NCBI RefSeq assembly: GCF_024158025.1
Contig: NZ_JAMZEL010000010.1
Location: 186,001-250,000, forward strand
Direction of reading: 5' to 3'
Length of the DNA stretch: 64,000 nt
Source: Runella salmonicolor
GTDB taxonomy: Bacteria > Bacteroidota > Bacteroidia > Cytophagales > Spirosomataceae
In this document: positions 1-7,876 of the stretch, piece by piece
Numbering within the stretch: position 1 is the first letter of the stretch
Layout: each line of letters opens with the position of its first letter
The notes under the pieces: model-generated
What the model was told of the DNA's origin: nothing
Database searches by the model: none
The model's input: only the letters and a program-made list of their open reading frames with translations
Position numbers and translations under genes: made by a program

Positions 1-813
1 TTCCTTCGTGATTCTGATGCTGAACTCAACAATGATTCGACCCAAATAGTAGTAAAAGTAACGACAGGCTATGACTCCCAAAATAACTACACTTTTGATA
101 TTGGAATGACAATTGAAGAAAAAATTGATCTGGAAATCAAAAAACGCGTTATCGGAAATTGTGTACATGAAGTAGGCGATGAAGTTAGGTTTGAAATAGT
201 GGTTCGAAATGCCGCTATGACTTCAGCGGCCATTGCCGATAGTGTGATGATTGCAGATACTCTGGTTAGCAATCTGAGCTTCGTCAGTTTCAGCGCAAGC
301 AAAGGAACCTATAACCCATCAACACACATCTGGGGACCGTTCTCAATGCAGCCTGGCGAGTCTGACACCTTAACCATCACGGCTAAAATCAATAAAACTA
401 ACGGCTTCAAAGGTGGTTTTTTGAGCAATCAGACCGAAGTTATCAAGGCCATAGGAATCGATGTAGATTCTGAGCCCAATAACTCTGATAAGACCGAAGA
501 TGATTATGCCATTGCCTACGTAAGTGTACCACTACCCATTTGTACATCCCGCAAAGACACCCTGATTATAAAGGTCCCTGATGGTTTTACTTCTTATCAA
601 TGGTTTAAAGATGGGGTCGAAATCACAGGAGCCACTGCCCAAACTTTGCCAGTACATGAACCTGGAAGCTACACTGTTAAAGTCGATTCGGGCCAATGTC
701 CAACCAACAACTGCTGCCCGATTGTAGTTAGAGAATACTGCGAATGTCCCGAAAACACGTGTGTTCCGATTATTTTGAAAAAAATAAAAGCATCGCAAAG
801 TACTTCTCCTTAA
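1..813 (+). CDS. Surface protein with DUF11-like and Ig-like repeats (3' part only)
   Basis: The frame is open from base 1, so the start lies outside the window; 270 codons plus the stop are visible. About residues 35-165 read as a DUF11/conserved-repeat beta-sandwich (a stretch such as GESDTLTITAKI). This is followed by an Ig/PKD-like segment with SYQWFKDG and GSYTVKV, then a cysteine-rich tail (CCPIVV, CECPENTC). Such modules occur in large secreted or surface-anchored proteins of gliding Bacteroidota; an adhesin-type role is inference. No typical type IX C-terminal sorting domain is recognisable, because the chain ends shortly after the Cys-rich part. A strong hairpin follows the stop. Confidence 0.8.
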   Translation, partial: FLRDSDAELNNDSTQIVVKVTTGYDSQNNYTFDIGMTIEEKIDLEIKKRVIGNCVHEVGDEVRFEIVVRNAAMTSAAIADSVMIADTLVSNLSFVSFSASKGTYNPSTHIWGPFSMQPGESDTLTITAKINKTNGFKGGFLSNQTEVIKAIGIDVDSEPNNSDKTEDDYAIAYVSVPLPICTSRKDTLIIKVPDGFTSYQWFKDGVEITGATAQTLPVHEPGSYTVKVDSGQCPTNNCCPIVVREYCECPENTCVPIILKKIKASQSTSP

Positions 814-820
814 CTAAATC

Positions 821-868
821 AAAAGCGAAGCGAGACTTACTGTAGTGTATAAGTCTCGCTTCGCTTTT
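821..868. terminator. Bidirectional hairpin terminator
   Basis: A perfect 19-bp inverted repeat (821-839 with 850-868, 10-nt loop) begins with AAAAGCGAAGCG and ends with CGCTTCGCTTTT. It lies between the convergent surface-protein gene and pabC, and has a T-rich tail on both strands. Confidence 0.85.
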
Positions 869-890
869 ACTTATTCTTGATAAACGTTAC

Positions 891-1496
891 TCAAAAACCA
901 ATTTGACCGATTTCAATCACAGGAGTAGACTCAAAATCCAGCATGGCATTAATCAACCGAAGATGGGTAAATGCGACCAAATCCTCTACCCGAATTTTTT
1001 GTTCAACAATCACCCCTTCTCGTAGCAACTGTGCCCGTTTTGTTCCTTTTAGCAATGGCTTATCGGGAGTAGCCCATTGGCTGCCATCCCAAAACACCAC
1101 GTTGGCATAAGAGGTATCAGTGATTAAGCCTTTCTTAACGATCAAGACATCATCGGCCTTGCCTCGTTTTTCAAAATTTTGTTGAAGGGCCACTCGGTTT
1201 TGAAATTTAAACCCATATTCAATCACATCATCGACGACCAAAAGCAGGCTTTCAATCACGCGGGGCTGATAAGCCTCAAATTCAATTTTTTCAATCTCAC
1301 GGCCGTACGTTACCCGGCATTTATAAAGGCCTTGGGTTGCTTCTTCCGGAATGTCAATCAACTTATTCAAATCCCACTCTTTTGTTGCTTCAAAACAATC
1401 CCGACGCGTACGATTAAGCCGTTCGTTATGATACAAAAGGTTTGACAATTGTCCGTCGGCCAGACGAATTGTTTCAATACATGGGGGTAAATTCAT
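891..1496 (-). CDS. pabC: Aminotransferase class IV, probable aminodeoxychorismate lyase
   Basis: A fold-type IV PLP enzyme, about 201 aa and shorter than the usual ~270. It is expected to turn 4-amino-4-deoxychorismate into 4-aminobenzoate and pyruvate for folate synthesis. Visible family features are ETIRLADGQ near the N terminus, LYKCRVTYG (region of the PLP lysine), then ITDTSYANVVFWDG, and TPDKPLLKGTKRAQLL. The ATG at 1496 fits the family N terminus; an in-frame ATG at 1523 would add nine residues. Either start overlaps the end of pabB, so the two are translationally coupled. The pabC name rests on this neighbour, since class IV aminotransferases are hard to separate by sequence. Confidence 0.82.
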   Translation of the reverse strand: MNLPPCIETIRLADGQLSNLLYHNERLNRTRRDCFEATKEWDLNKLIDIPEEATQGLYKCRVTYGREIEKIEFEAYQPRVIESLLLVVDDVIEYGFKFQNRVALQQNFEKRGKADDVLIVKKGLITDTSYANVVFWDGSQWATPDKPLLKGTKRAQLLREGVIVEQKIRVEDLVAFTHLRLINAMLDFESTPVIEIGQIGF

Positions 1497-2481
1497 GGGC
1501 AAGGGGTAAATAAACTTTGTCAATCACTTCGCGATATTCTGAGTGCGCTTCGCTACGGGCGGTAAGGCCGCCACCGCTTTTAAAAACCAATTGATCATTT
1601 ATTTTTTCAATAAATCGAATCAAGACACCACTGTCTAGGTTTTCGCCGTCAAAAACACCCGCCACTCCCGTATAATAGCCTCGTTCATAGCCTTCTGCCT
1701 CCTGAATTATTTCAAGCGTACGGGGTTTGGGCGCGCCGCTGATAGAGCCAGCGGGTAACAATTTAAACAACCAATCACCCAAGGTTTCGCGCCAATTATC
1801 GGGCATTGTTCCCGCAATTTCGGAGCTTACCTGCAACAACGTTTTTTGGTTGGTTTCAATTTTATCGATAAACCGATAGCGCTCTACCCATACTTTTTGG
1901 GCCACCATGCTCAGGTCATTGCGAATCAAATCCACAATCGTAGCGTGCTCGGCAGCTTCTTTTACATCCGCCAATATCCGTTCTTGCGCCAAAGGCAAAT
2001 CAGCATCAATGGTGCCTTTCATCGGAAAAGACGCCACGCGATTGCCGCGAACTTGCACAAAAATTTCGGGAGAAAAACACACAAATTTATCACGCCACCA
2101 CAGCCGATATTTTGCTTTTGTCTGGTTAAAAATTGTCATTAAATCCAAATCAGTCGTTATTTCCGTACATACCGACAGATTTACCAAAAACGAATTGCCT
2201 CGTTTTATCTGGTGAAGGACAAAATCAAATTTAGGGGAATACTGCTCAAATGAGAGTACACTTTTGTGGAATTGGGCGCGGGGTTGAGCGGATTCCCCTT
2301 TTTTGGGGGTGTTGGTCAGGCCGTTGAATTCGTATAGCAACTCCTCGGCATTTACTTCATCCAAGCGTAAAACGACGGGTTGTTGGGCTAAAAAATCAAG
2401 GATAAACAAAAACGGGATGCGCGCACGCCCGTATTCGTTCATTTGGTAGATGGCTTCTGGTGGGGGGAGAATTGGTATCAT
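1474..2481 (-). CDS. pabB: Aminodeoxychorismate synthase component I
   Basis: A 335-aa chorismate-binding enzyme without the long N-terminal domain of anthranilate synthase. It aminates chorismate to 4-amino-4-deoxychorismate for folate. Clear family motifs are FPMKGT (carrying the active-site lysine of the PIKGT motif typical of PabB), VDLIRNDLS, the Mg-binding stretch GSISGAPKPRTLEII, and SGGGLTARSEAHSEYREV at the C terminus. It overlaps the downstream pabC. A separate glutaminase (PabA) is not in the window. The start lies close to the divergent outer-membrane gene, so the promoters probably share the space around 2482-2540. Confidence 0.92.
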   Translation of the reverse strand: MIPILPPPEAIYQMNEYGRARIPFLFILDFLAQQPVVLRLDEVNAEELLYEFNGLTNTPKKGESAQPRAQFHKSVLSFEQYSPKFDFVLHQIKRGNSFLVNLSVCTEITTDLDLMTIFNQTKAKYRLWWRDKFVCFSPEIFVQVRGNRVASFPMKGTIDADLPLAQERILADVKEAAEHATIVDLIRNDLSMVAQKVWVERYRFIDKIETNQKTLLQVSSEIAGTMPDNWRETLGDWLFKLLPAGSISGAPKPRTLEIIQEAEGYERGYYTGVAGVFDGENLDSGVLIRFIEKINDQLVFKSGGGLTARSEAHSEYREVIDKVYLPLAHEFTPMY

Positions 2482-2544
2482 TTCGCCACAAAATTCATAA
2501 CTTTCGTCAGCTTGTTCACGTTTATTAAAGAAATTTTAACCGTT

Positions 2545-3636
2545 TTGGCACGTCAAAAATTCCAGTCAAGAATACTCGTTACGTTATTACAAACCCTTTT
2601 GCTGGGGTGTATGCTTACGCAAAAGGCTTTTTCTCAGCAAAAACGGTTGAGTATTTTGCCATTTCCGGCGGTGTATTATTCGCCCGAAACGCGTTGGGCC
2701 TACGGCGCGGCCTTGACCGCTACGTTTCGTTTCAAAAATGACTCCCTTCAAGCTCGTCCTTCGCAAATGAGTTTGGGCATTGTGTTTACCCAAGAGAAAC
2801 AATCGCTTTACTATTTACCGTTCCAGTTGTTTCTCAAAAATGCGGGATATTATTTCAACGGCGAACTGGGATTTTATAAGTACAACTATTATTACTTCGG
2901 CATTGGCAATCAATCCGTGCCGAAGGAGCTTTTCGGGGTTGATTTTCCGCGCGTTAGGCTTAATTTTTTTAAAAAAATCTATCCTCATTTATACCTGGGC
3001 GTTCGGTATCAATACGAAGATTATCGCATCACTCAAACCATTCCTAACGGCGAATTTGCCAGTGAGCGCGTTCCGGGTACGCCGCGCAGTATTACTTCGG
3101 GAGCGGGACTAGGACTATTTTACGACACACGGAACATTGTTTTTTTTCCGTCAAAAGGCATTACGGCCGACATTGCTTATTTCAACAATGCCCCTTTTTG
3201 GGGTGGGAATGCACTTTTTAACCGCTTGACGGGCGATTTTTCAGGCTACCAAACCTTACTTAAAAAAGTGGTTTTGGCAGGAAATCTGTTCAGTAGTTTT
3301 ACGTGGGGTAACGCCCCTTTTAATATGCTGTCTGAACTCGGTGGCGGCAAACGAATGCGCGGGTATTATCAAGGCCGCCTCCGCGACGACAATGTTTTGC
3401 TGGCTCAGGGCGAAGTACGTTTCGGTATTTTCAAACGCTTCGGTGGCGTATTTTTTGGGTCAACGGCGGTATTGGGCAACCAAAAAGACATCATTCGGTG
3501 GCATGACCCTAAGTTTGCCTACGGCACAGGAATACGTTTTACGGCCAATCGCCGCGACCACCTCAACATTCGGCTTGACTATGCCATTGGCCAAGACGGC
3601 GGCAATTTTTATTTCACCATCGGCGAAGCTTTCTGA
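2545..3636 (+). CDS. BamA/Omp85-type outer-membrane beta-barrel protein
   Basis: A roughly 363-aa protein with an N-terminal signal peptide (hydrophobic TLLQTLLLGC then AFSQQ). The rest is a beta-barrel of alternating aromatic strands, ending in a terminal aromatic residue as outer-membrane proteins do (YFTIGEAF). Features resembling the surface-antigen/BamA barrel are GLGLFYDTRNIVFFPSKG, typical of its last strands, and ELGGGKRMRGYYQGRLRDD, the lid-loop-like segment with the RGY motif. No POTRA domains are present, so it is a barrel-only relative of unknown cargo. The start is uncertain: TTG at 2545 gives a sensible signal peptide, ATG at 2611 would truncate it, and ATG at 2443 would run into the divergent pabB start. 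Confidence 0.78.
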   Translation: MARQKFQSRILVTLLQTLLLGCMLTQKAFSQQKRLSILPFPAVYYSPETRWAYGAALTATFRFKNDSLQARPSQMSLGIVFTQEKQSLYYLPFQLFLKNAGYYFNGELGFYKYNYYYFGIGNQSVPKELFGVDFPRVRLNFFKKIYPHLYLGVRYQYEDYRITQTIPNGEFASERVPGTPRSITSGAGLGLFYDTRNIVFFPSKGITADIAYFNNAPFWGGNALFNRLTGDFSGYQTLLKKVVLAGNLFSSFTWGNAPFNMLSELGGGKRMRGYYQGRLRDDNVLLAQGEVRFGIFKRFGGVFFGSTAVLGNQKDIIRWHDPKFAYGTGIRFTANRRDHLNIRLDYAIGQDGGNFYFTIGEAF

Positions 3637-3733
3637 CAATGTCTAATCCACAAAATTTGCAAAGCAGCCCAAAACCAATCAGTTGAGTAAAAACAAACCC
3701 ATTCAGTATAATCAACAGAAACGTTAAGATTTT

Positions 3734-4432
3734 ATGCTTATATCGGTCATTATACCAACGTTCAACGAAGAAAAAAACATTACAAAACTAGTAAAATACC
3801 TCCAAGAAGAGGGCGGGGTAGCATTGGCCAATATCATCGTAGTCGACGGCGGTAGCGAGGACAAAACCACCGAGATGGCCAGAAAGGCAGGTGCAACCGT
3901 TGTGATTTCACCCAAAAAAGGCCGCGCGGCTCAAATGAACTACGGAGCTAGTTTTGCTACGGGCCAAATTTTGTACTTCATTCACGCTGATGCACGCCCC
4001 CCAAGCGGTTTTGTCAACGATATTCAGAGCGCCATACGCCAAGGTTATCAATCGGGCTGCTATCGTTTCCGATTTGATTCTGACAAAACACTGCTCAAAC
4101 TCAACAATTATTTAACACGTTTGAACATTCTTACGGCGCGTGGCGGCGACCAAACCCTGTTTATCACTCGCCCGTTGTTTGATGAACTCTACGGTTTTGA
4201 TGAATATTATGTCATCATGGAAGAATACGATTTGTTGCGCCGGTTGTGGAGAAAAAACAGGGCCGCGTTTAAAATCATCCCCAAAGAGGTTTGTGTATCG
4301 GCCCGCAAATACGACACCAACAGTTGGGCCCGCGTACAAGTGGCCAATCTGGTCGCCATGACCTTGTTTCGGTTGGGGGCCAAACCAGCCCGCATTGCTG
4401 CCACGTACAAAAAAATGCTTCATTACCAATAA
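3734..4432 (+). CDS. GT2-type glycosyltransferase (TIGR04283-like)
   Basis: A 232-aa GT-A fold enzyme. It starts with SVIIPTFNEEKNI, followed by IIVVDGGSEDKT (nucleotide-sugar binding) and FIHADARPP in place of the DxD motif. Later motifs are RGGDQTLFI and GFDE..MEEYDL, characteristic of the TIGR04283 glycosyltransferases that in some bacteria sit in arsenosugar gene sets. No arsenic genes are adjacent here, so the acceptor is unknown. No transmembrane segment is seen. Confidence 0.85.
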   Translation: MLISVIIPTFNEEKNITKLVKYLQEEGGVALANIIVVDGGSEDKTTEMARKAGATVVISPKKGRAAQMNYGASFATGQILYFIHADARPPSGFVNDIQSAIRQGYQSGCYRFRFDSDKTLLKLNNYLTRLNILTARGGDQTLFITRPLFDELYGFDEYYVIMEEYDLLRRLWRKNRAAFKIIPKEVCVSARKYDTNSWARVQVANLVAMTLFRLGAKPARIAATYKKMLHYQ

Positions 4433-4532
4433 CATACACGCCAGTTGGCCACAGCTCCCGATAAATCAATTATCGCACGGCAGAAAGGGGTTTTTATTAC
4501 ATTTGTCTCCTCTACAAAAAAAACCAACCTTT

Positions 4533-5246
4533 ATGCAAAAAACTACGTACCTGCTCACCTTAGCGGGCTGCCTTCTGCTAAGCTGCACGGCTTTTTCACA
4601 AGACTTTATTCCTGCTTATGACCGGTTTTCGGGCAAAGAAACATCCTACATCACCCTCGAAAACGGGACCAAACTAGAGGGTACCCTCGAAGACTTAGAC
4701 CGTCGAAAAGGACTTATCGAAGAAGTGGTTATTAAAGACGCCACTGGCAAAAAAATCACGCTCAAGCCCGACCAAATCAAGTCCATGTACCTAATGCCCA
4801 GTGGACTTTCGAAACTCTCGACCAATATGGATGTGGGCACAAAAGTAAAAAAATGGGATGCACAATACATTGATAGTGAAATCATTAAAAAAGGCTACGC
4901 GTATTTTGAGAAAGCGAAGGTTGTGCTAAAAAAAGACCAAGAAATGCTGCTGATGCAGTTATTAAATCCTGGATTCAATAGCAAAATAAAGGTGTTTCAT
5001 GACCCCTTTGCGGCCGAAACCATGCGCGTGGGTTTTGGTGGTATGACCATGGCCGGCGGCGACGATAAATCGTATTATGTGCAGGCGGGCGATTTACCCG
5101 CCAAAAAACTCAAGAAGAAAGAATACGAGGACGAAATCAAGGTAATGTATGCAAGTTGCCCTGCGCTGGTAAAGAAAATCGGCGAAAAACTCCGCTGGTC
5201 GGAGTTTGCGAAGCACGTGTATGAGTTTTCGTTTGAATGTCCATAA
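4533..5246 (+). CDS. Secreted protein of unknown function
   Basis: A 237-aa protein not assigned to a named family. The ATG at 4533 is followed by an N-terminal signal (QKTTYLLTLAGCLLLSC, then AFSQD). This could be a signal-peptidase I site after FSQ or a lipoprotein cysteine in LLSC. The mature part opens with a short beta-rich stretch, SYITLENGTKLEGTLEDLDR, resembling domains seen in secreted Bacteroidota proteins. A lysine-rich C-terminal half follows (LPAKKLKKKEYEDE), ending in FSFECP. The frame extends upstream to 4395, but the extension overlaps the glycosyltransferase and has no signal-peptide logic. Confidence 0.75.
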   Translation: MQKTTYLLTLAGCLLLSCTAFSQDFIPAYDRFSGKETSYITLENGTKLEGTLEDLDRRKGLIEEVVIKDATGKKITLKPDQIKSMYLMPSGLSKLSTNMDVGTKVKKWDAQYIDSEIIKKGYAYFEKAKVVLKKDQEMLLMQLLNPGFNSKIKVFHDPFAAETMRVGFGGMTMAGGDDKSYYVQAGDLPAKKLKKKEYEDEIKVMYASCPALVKKIGEKLRWSEFAKHVYEFSFECP

Positions 5247-5253
5247 AACAATG

Positions 5254-5283
5254 CGTAGAGACGCAACATATTGCGTCTCTACG
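5254..5283. repeat. Short palindromic repeat, 13-bp stem with CATA loop
   Basis: CGTAGAGACGCAA (5254-5266) pairs perfectly with TTGCGTCTCTACG (5271-5283). This GTAGAGACG-type palindrome resembles dispersed repeats of many Cytophagales and cyanobacterial genomes (recalled, not searched). It lies between two convergent genes and supplies the stop codon of the minus-strand one. Confidence 0.75.
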
Positions 5284-6226
5284 TGGCCTCCACTATCTTT
5301 TTTTTGAGTTCATATTCTTCTATTTCTATCTGACTATCAACTTGTTGACACCGAACCACCAACATATCCAAAACCTGTCCAACTTGACTAAATGCCTTCT
5401 GAGCCCCCGCCAAAGAGCGATTAATCCGTTGTTGTACAATCCAGTCGGTAATCAGATTATCAAAAAACACATCCAAAAACCCTTCAACGCTCGTCAGCTC
5501 CACGTCCAAATCAAGCGATTGCTTTATGTCCGCCAATTCACGGCGAAATTTTAATTCATAATGCCGCAAAGAGCTTAGGGTTTTTCGGGCGTCACCCAAA
5601 CGCTGCTGCTTTACATAGCTGCTCAACATCCCGCCCCCCATCACATCCCACGTACCCCAATTTTGGGTGCTTTTGAGTTGTCTAGTCAATAATTCCAAAA
5701 TCTCTCGGTACAATTTTCCTGCTTCAAATGCCTCCGAGATTTCCAATTTCTGTTTTTTCAACGCTTGCCACTGCGTATGCCGTTGTTTTAATGCCTGAGC
5801 GGCTGGGGTAGGTTCGAGCAACAAAAGGGAAAGTTTGATTTCCAATTTTACCTCCAACATTTCTTCGGCTTCATGGATTCTTTGCATTCGGATTTTCAGC
5901 CCTTCTACCTCCGCTTCACTGAGCGCCAACGATTGCTGCGCTTCATCGTATTTCAACTGCGCCATCAGTGCCTCCCGACGTTCTTTCTCCAACTGTTGGT
6001 CTTTGTTTCCCAGTATCGAATAAAACAAACCCACCAACGAAAGGCCTTCCAGCGCCGTTATGTCGGCTCGTTCTTTCGCTAGTTGTTCTTCTAAATGAGC
6101 CAACTGCGATTTTTGATTAGCCATTTTTGCCTCCATTTCAATCAAACGCGCTTCAACCCACTGCTTTTCTGCAATTTGGGTTTGCAGGTATTGAAGTTCT
6201 TTGTTGAGACGAGTGTATTCTTCCAT
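5279..6226 (-). CDS. Coiled-coil protein of unknown function
   Basis: A 315-aa soluble protein without signal peptide. From the chosen ATG (6226, protein begins MEEYTRLNKELQYL) nearly the first 170 residues are long heptad-rich helices, for example QLAHLEEQLAKERADI and ALMAQLKYDEAQQSLAL. A less regular C-terminal half follows with GTWDVMGGGMLSSYVKQQ, a glycine break that recurs in bacterial coiled-coil proteins of unknown role. Starting at 6304 would add residues transcribed through the palindrome and promoter at 6261-6297, so the shorter start is preferred. The last codons and the stop come from the palindromic repeat at 5254-5283. Confidence 0.78.
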   Translation of the reverse strand: MEEYTRLNKELQYLQTQIAEKQWVEARLIEMEAKMANQKSQLAHLEEQLAKERADITALEGLSLVGLFYSILGNKDQQLEKERREALMAQLKYDEAQQSLALSEAEVEGLKIRMQRIHEAEEMLEVKLEIKLSLLLLEPTPAAQALKQRHTQWQALKKQKLEISEAFEAGKLYREILELLTRQLKSTQNWGTWDVMGGGMLSSYVKQQRLGDARKTLSSLRHYELKFRRELADIKQSLDLDVELTSVEGFLDVFFDNLITDWIVQQRINRSLAGAQKAFSQVGQVLDMLVVRCQQVDSQIEIEEYELKKKIVEAT

Positions 6227-6260
6227 CTTGGTTATTTTTTTGCTCAAAATAACTCGTTTA

Positions 6261-6297
6261 AATCCGTTTACCCCGCTAACTTTGGGGCAAACGGATT
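6261..6297 (+). promoter_or_regulatory. Long palindrome enclosing a consensus -7 box
   Basis: AATCCGTTT-a-CCCC (6261-6274) mirrors GGGG-c-AAACGGATT (6284-6297). The 9-nt spacer gctaacttt ends in TAACTTTG (6277-6284), a perfect match to the Bacteroidota TAnnTTTG promoter element. The peptidase start codon is 53 nt downstream. It is probably the promoter/operator for the M20 peptidase. Confidence 0.5.
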
Positions 6298-6336
6298 CAA
6301 CCAAAGAAGAACGGTCTTTTTATCTATTCAAACCAA

Positions 6337-7701
6337 ATGAAAACATACATCGAACAAAACAAAGATAGATTTCTGAGTGAGTTGTTTGACTTGCTGCGTA
6401 TTCCATCCGTCAGTGCTGACCCCAAATTCAAAGGCGATATGCGCCGCTGCGCGGAGGCCGTGAAAGAATCCATCCTGAAAGCCGGGGCCGACTTGGCCGA
6501 AATTCACGAAACTCCTGGTCATCCAGTGGTGTATGGCGAAAAAATCATTGACCCCGCCCTGCCCACCGTCCTAATCTACGGTCACTACGACGTACAACCC
6601 GCCGACCCGTACGAACTGTGGGAAACGCCACCTTTTGAGCCTACCATCAGAAATGAGCGCATTTATGCGCGTGGCTCCTGCGACGACAAGGGGCAATTTT
6701 ATATGCACATCAAGGCCCTCGAAACCATGGTGGCTACTGGCTCGCTGACCTGCAACGTCAAAATCATGATTGAGGGCGAAGAAGAAGTAGGCTCCGACCA
6801 TTTAGGAACTTTTGTACGTGAAAACAAAGAAAAACTCAAAGCAGACGTAATTCTGATTTCAGACACCAGCATCATTGCCAACGACGTGCCTTCTATCGAG
6901 GTGGGCTTGCGCGGACTTACGTATCTGGAAGTAGAAGTGACGGGTGCCAACCGCGATTTACACTCTGGAGTGTATGGGGGCGCAGTAGCCAATCCCATCA
7001 ACGTGCTGTGTGAAATGATTGCGTCAATGAAAGACGAAAACAACCATATCACCATTCCTGGGTTTTATGATAAAGTACAAGAACTCAGTGCCGAAGAGCG
7101 CAGCCTGATGAACGAAGCTCCGTTTGACCTTGACGAATACAAGCGCGACTTGGCCATCGATGAGCTTGAGGGCGAGACGGGCTACACCACCATTGAGCGC
7201 ACGGGCATTCGTCCTACCCTCGATGTAAACGGCATCTGGGGTGGCTACACTGGCGAAGGTGCCAAAACGGTGCTGCCTTCAAAAGCCTACGCCAAAATCA
7301 GTATGCGCCTCGTACCCGACCAAAACAACGACGAAATCCTTGATATTTTTACCAAGCATTTCTTATCGATTGCGCCGCCTTCGGTCAAAGTAGTGGTAAA
7401 ACCTCACCACGGCGGACTTCCCTACGTCACCCCCGTAGATTCGGTAGAATACAAGGCGGCCGAATTGGCCATGAAAGAAGCATGGGGCGGCAAGCAGCCC
7501 GTACCCACACGCGGCGGAGGAAGCATCCCCATCGTGGCGTTGTTTGAGCAGGAATTAGGTGTAAAATCAATCCTGATGGGCTTCGGACTCGACATCGACG
7601 CCCTCCATTCTCCCAACGAAAGCTACGGACTTTTTAACTTCTACAAAGGCATTGAAACCATTCCTTTGTTTTTCAAATACTATACCAAATTGAAAAAATA
7701 G
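6337..7701 (+). CDS. M20 family metallodipeptidase
   Basis: A 454-aa cytosolic zinc peptidase of the ArgE/DapE/CPG2/carnosinase superfamily. Metal and catalytic residues are in place: H83 in GHYDVQPAD with D85, the bridging aspartate in DDKGQ (116-120), the general base in EGEEEVGS (E148/E149), and a C-terminal histidine in DALHSPNE. A dimerisation domain lies between (RDLHSGVYGG). Length and the HYDVQPADP motif fit the dipeptidase subgroup that cleaves short peptides. It has its own promoter candidate at 6277 and a terminator after it, so it is a single-gene unit. Confidence 0.93.
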   Translation: MKTYIEQNKDRFLSELFDLLRIPSVSADPKFKGDMRRCAEAVKESILKAGADLAEIHETPGHPVVYGEKIIDPALPTVLIYGHYDVQPADPYELWETPPFEPTIRNERIYARGSCDDKGQFYMHIKALETMVATGSLTCNVKIMIEGEEEVGSDHLGTFVRENKEKLKADVILISDTSIIANDVPSIEVGLRGLTYLEVEVTGANRDLHSGVYGGAVANPINVLCEMIASMKDENNHITIPGFYDKVQELSAEERSLMNEAPFDLDEYKRDLAIDELEGETGYTTIERTGIRPTLDVNGIWGGYTGEGAKTVLPSKAYAKISMRLVPDQNNDEILDIFTKHFLSIAPPSVKVVVKPHHGGLPYVTPVDSVEYKAAELAMKEAWGGKQPVPTRGGGSIPIVALFEQELGVKSILMGFGLDIDALHSPNESYGLFNFYKGIETIPLFFKYYTKLKK

Positions 7702-7765
7702 GGTTGTTCGGCAATACCTATCCCTTAGCGGGCTTTAAATATTTGCCGTTTATTTTTTCGTAAAA

Positions 7766-7812
7766 GTTAGGATTGACAGAATAGCTAGAGAATTTATTCT
7801 GTCAATCCTAAC
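7766..7812 (+). terminator. Hairpin terminator after the M20 peptidase
   Basis: A perfect 18-bp stem: GTTAGGATTGACAGAATA (7766-7783) with its complement at 7795-7812, 11-nt loop. No strong T-run follows, so termination may be factor-assisted, or the element may be a dispersed repeat. Confidence 0.65.
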
Positions 7813-7876
7813 CCCTGTTATTAGTTTAAACTCAATACATTTTACCTCTTTGAAGCAGCCAAATATCCCAACTGTT

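Noticed and set aside
2443..2544. Start of the BamA-like gene at the ATG at 2443
   Set aside because: It would overlap the divergent pabB start and place about 35 unrelated residues before the signal peptide.
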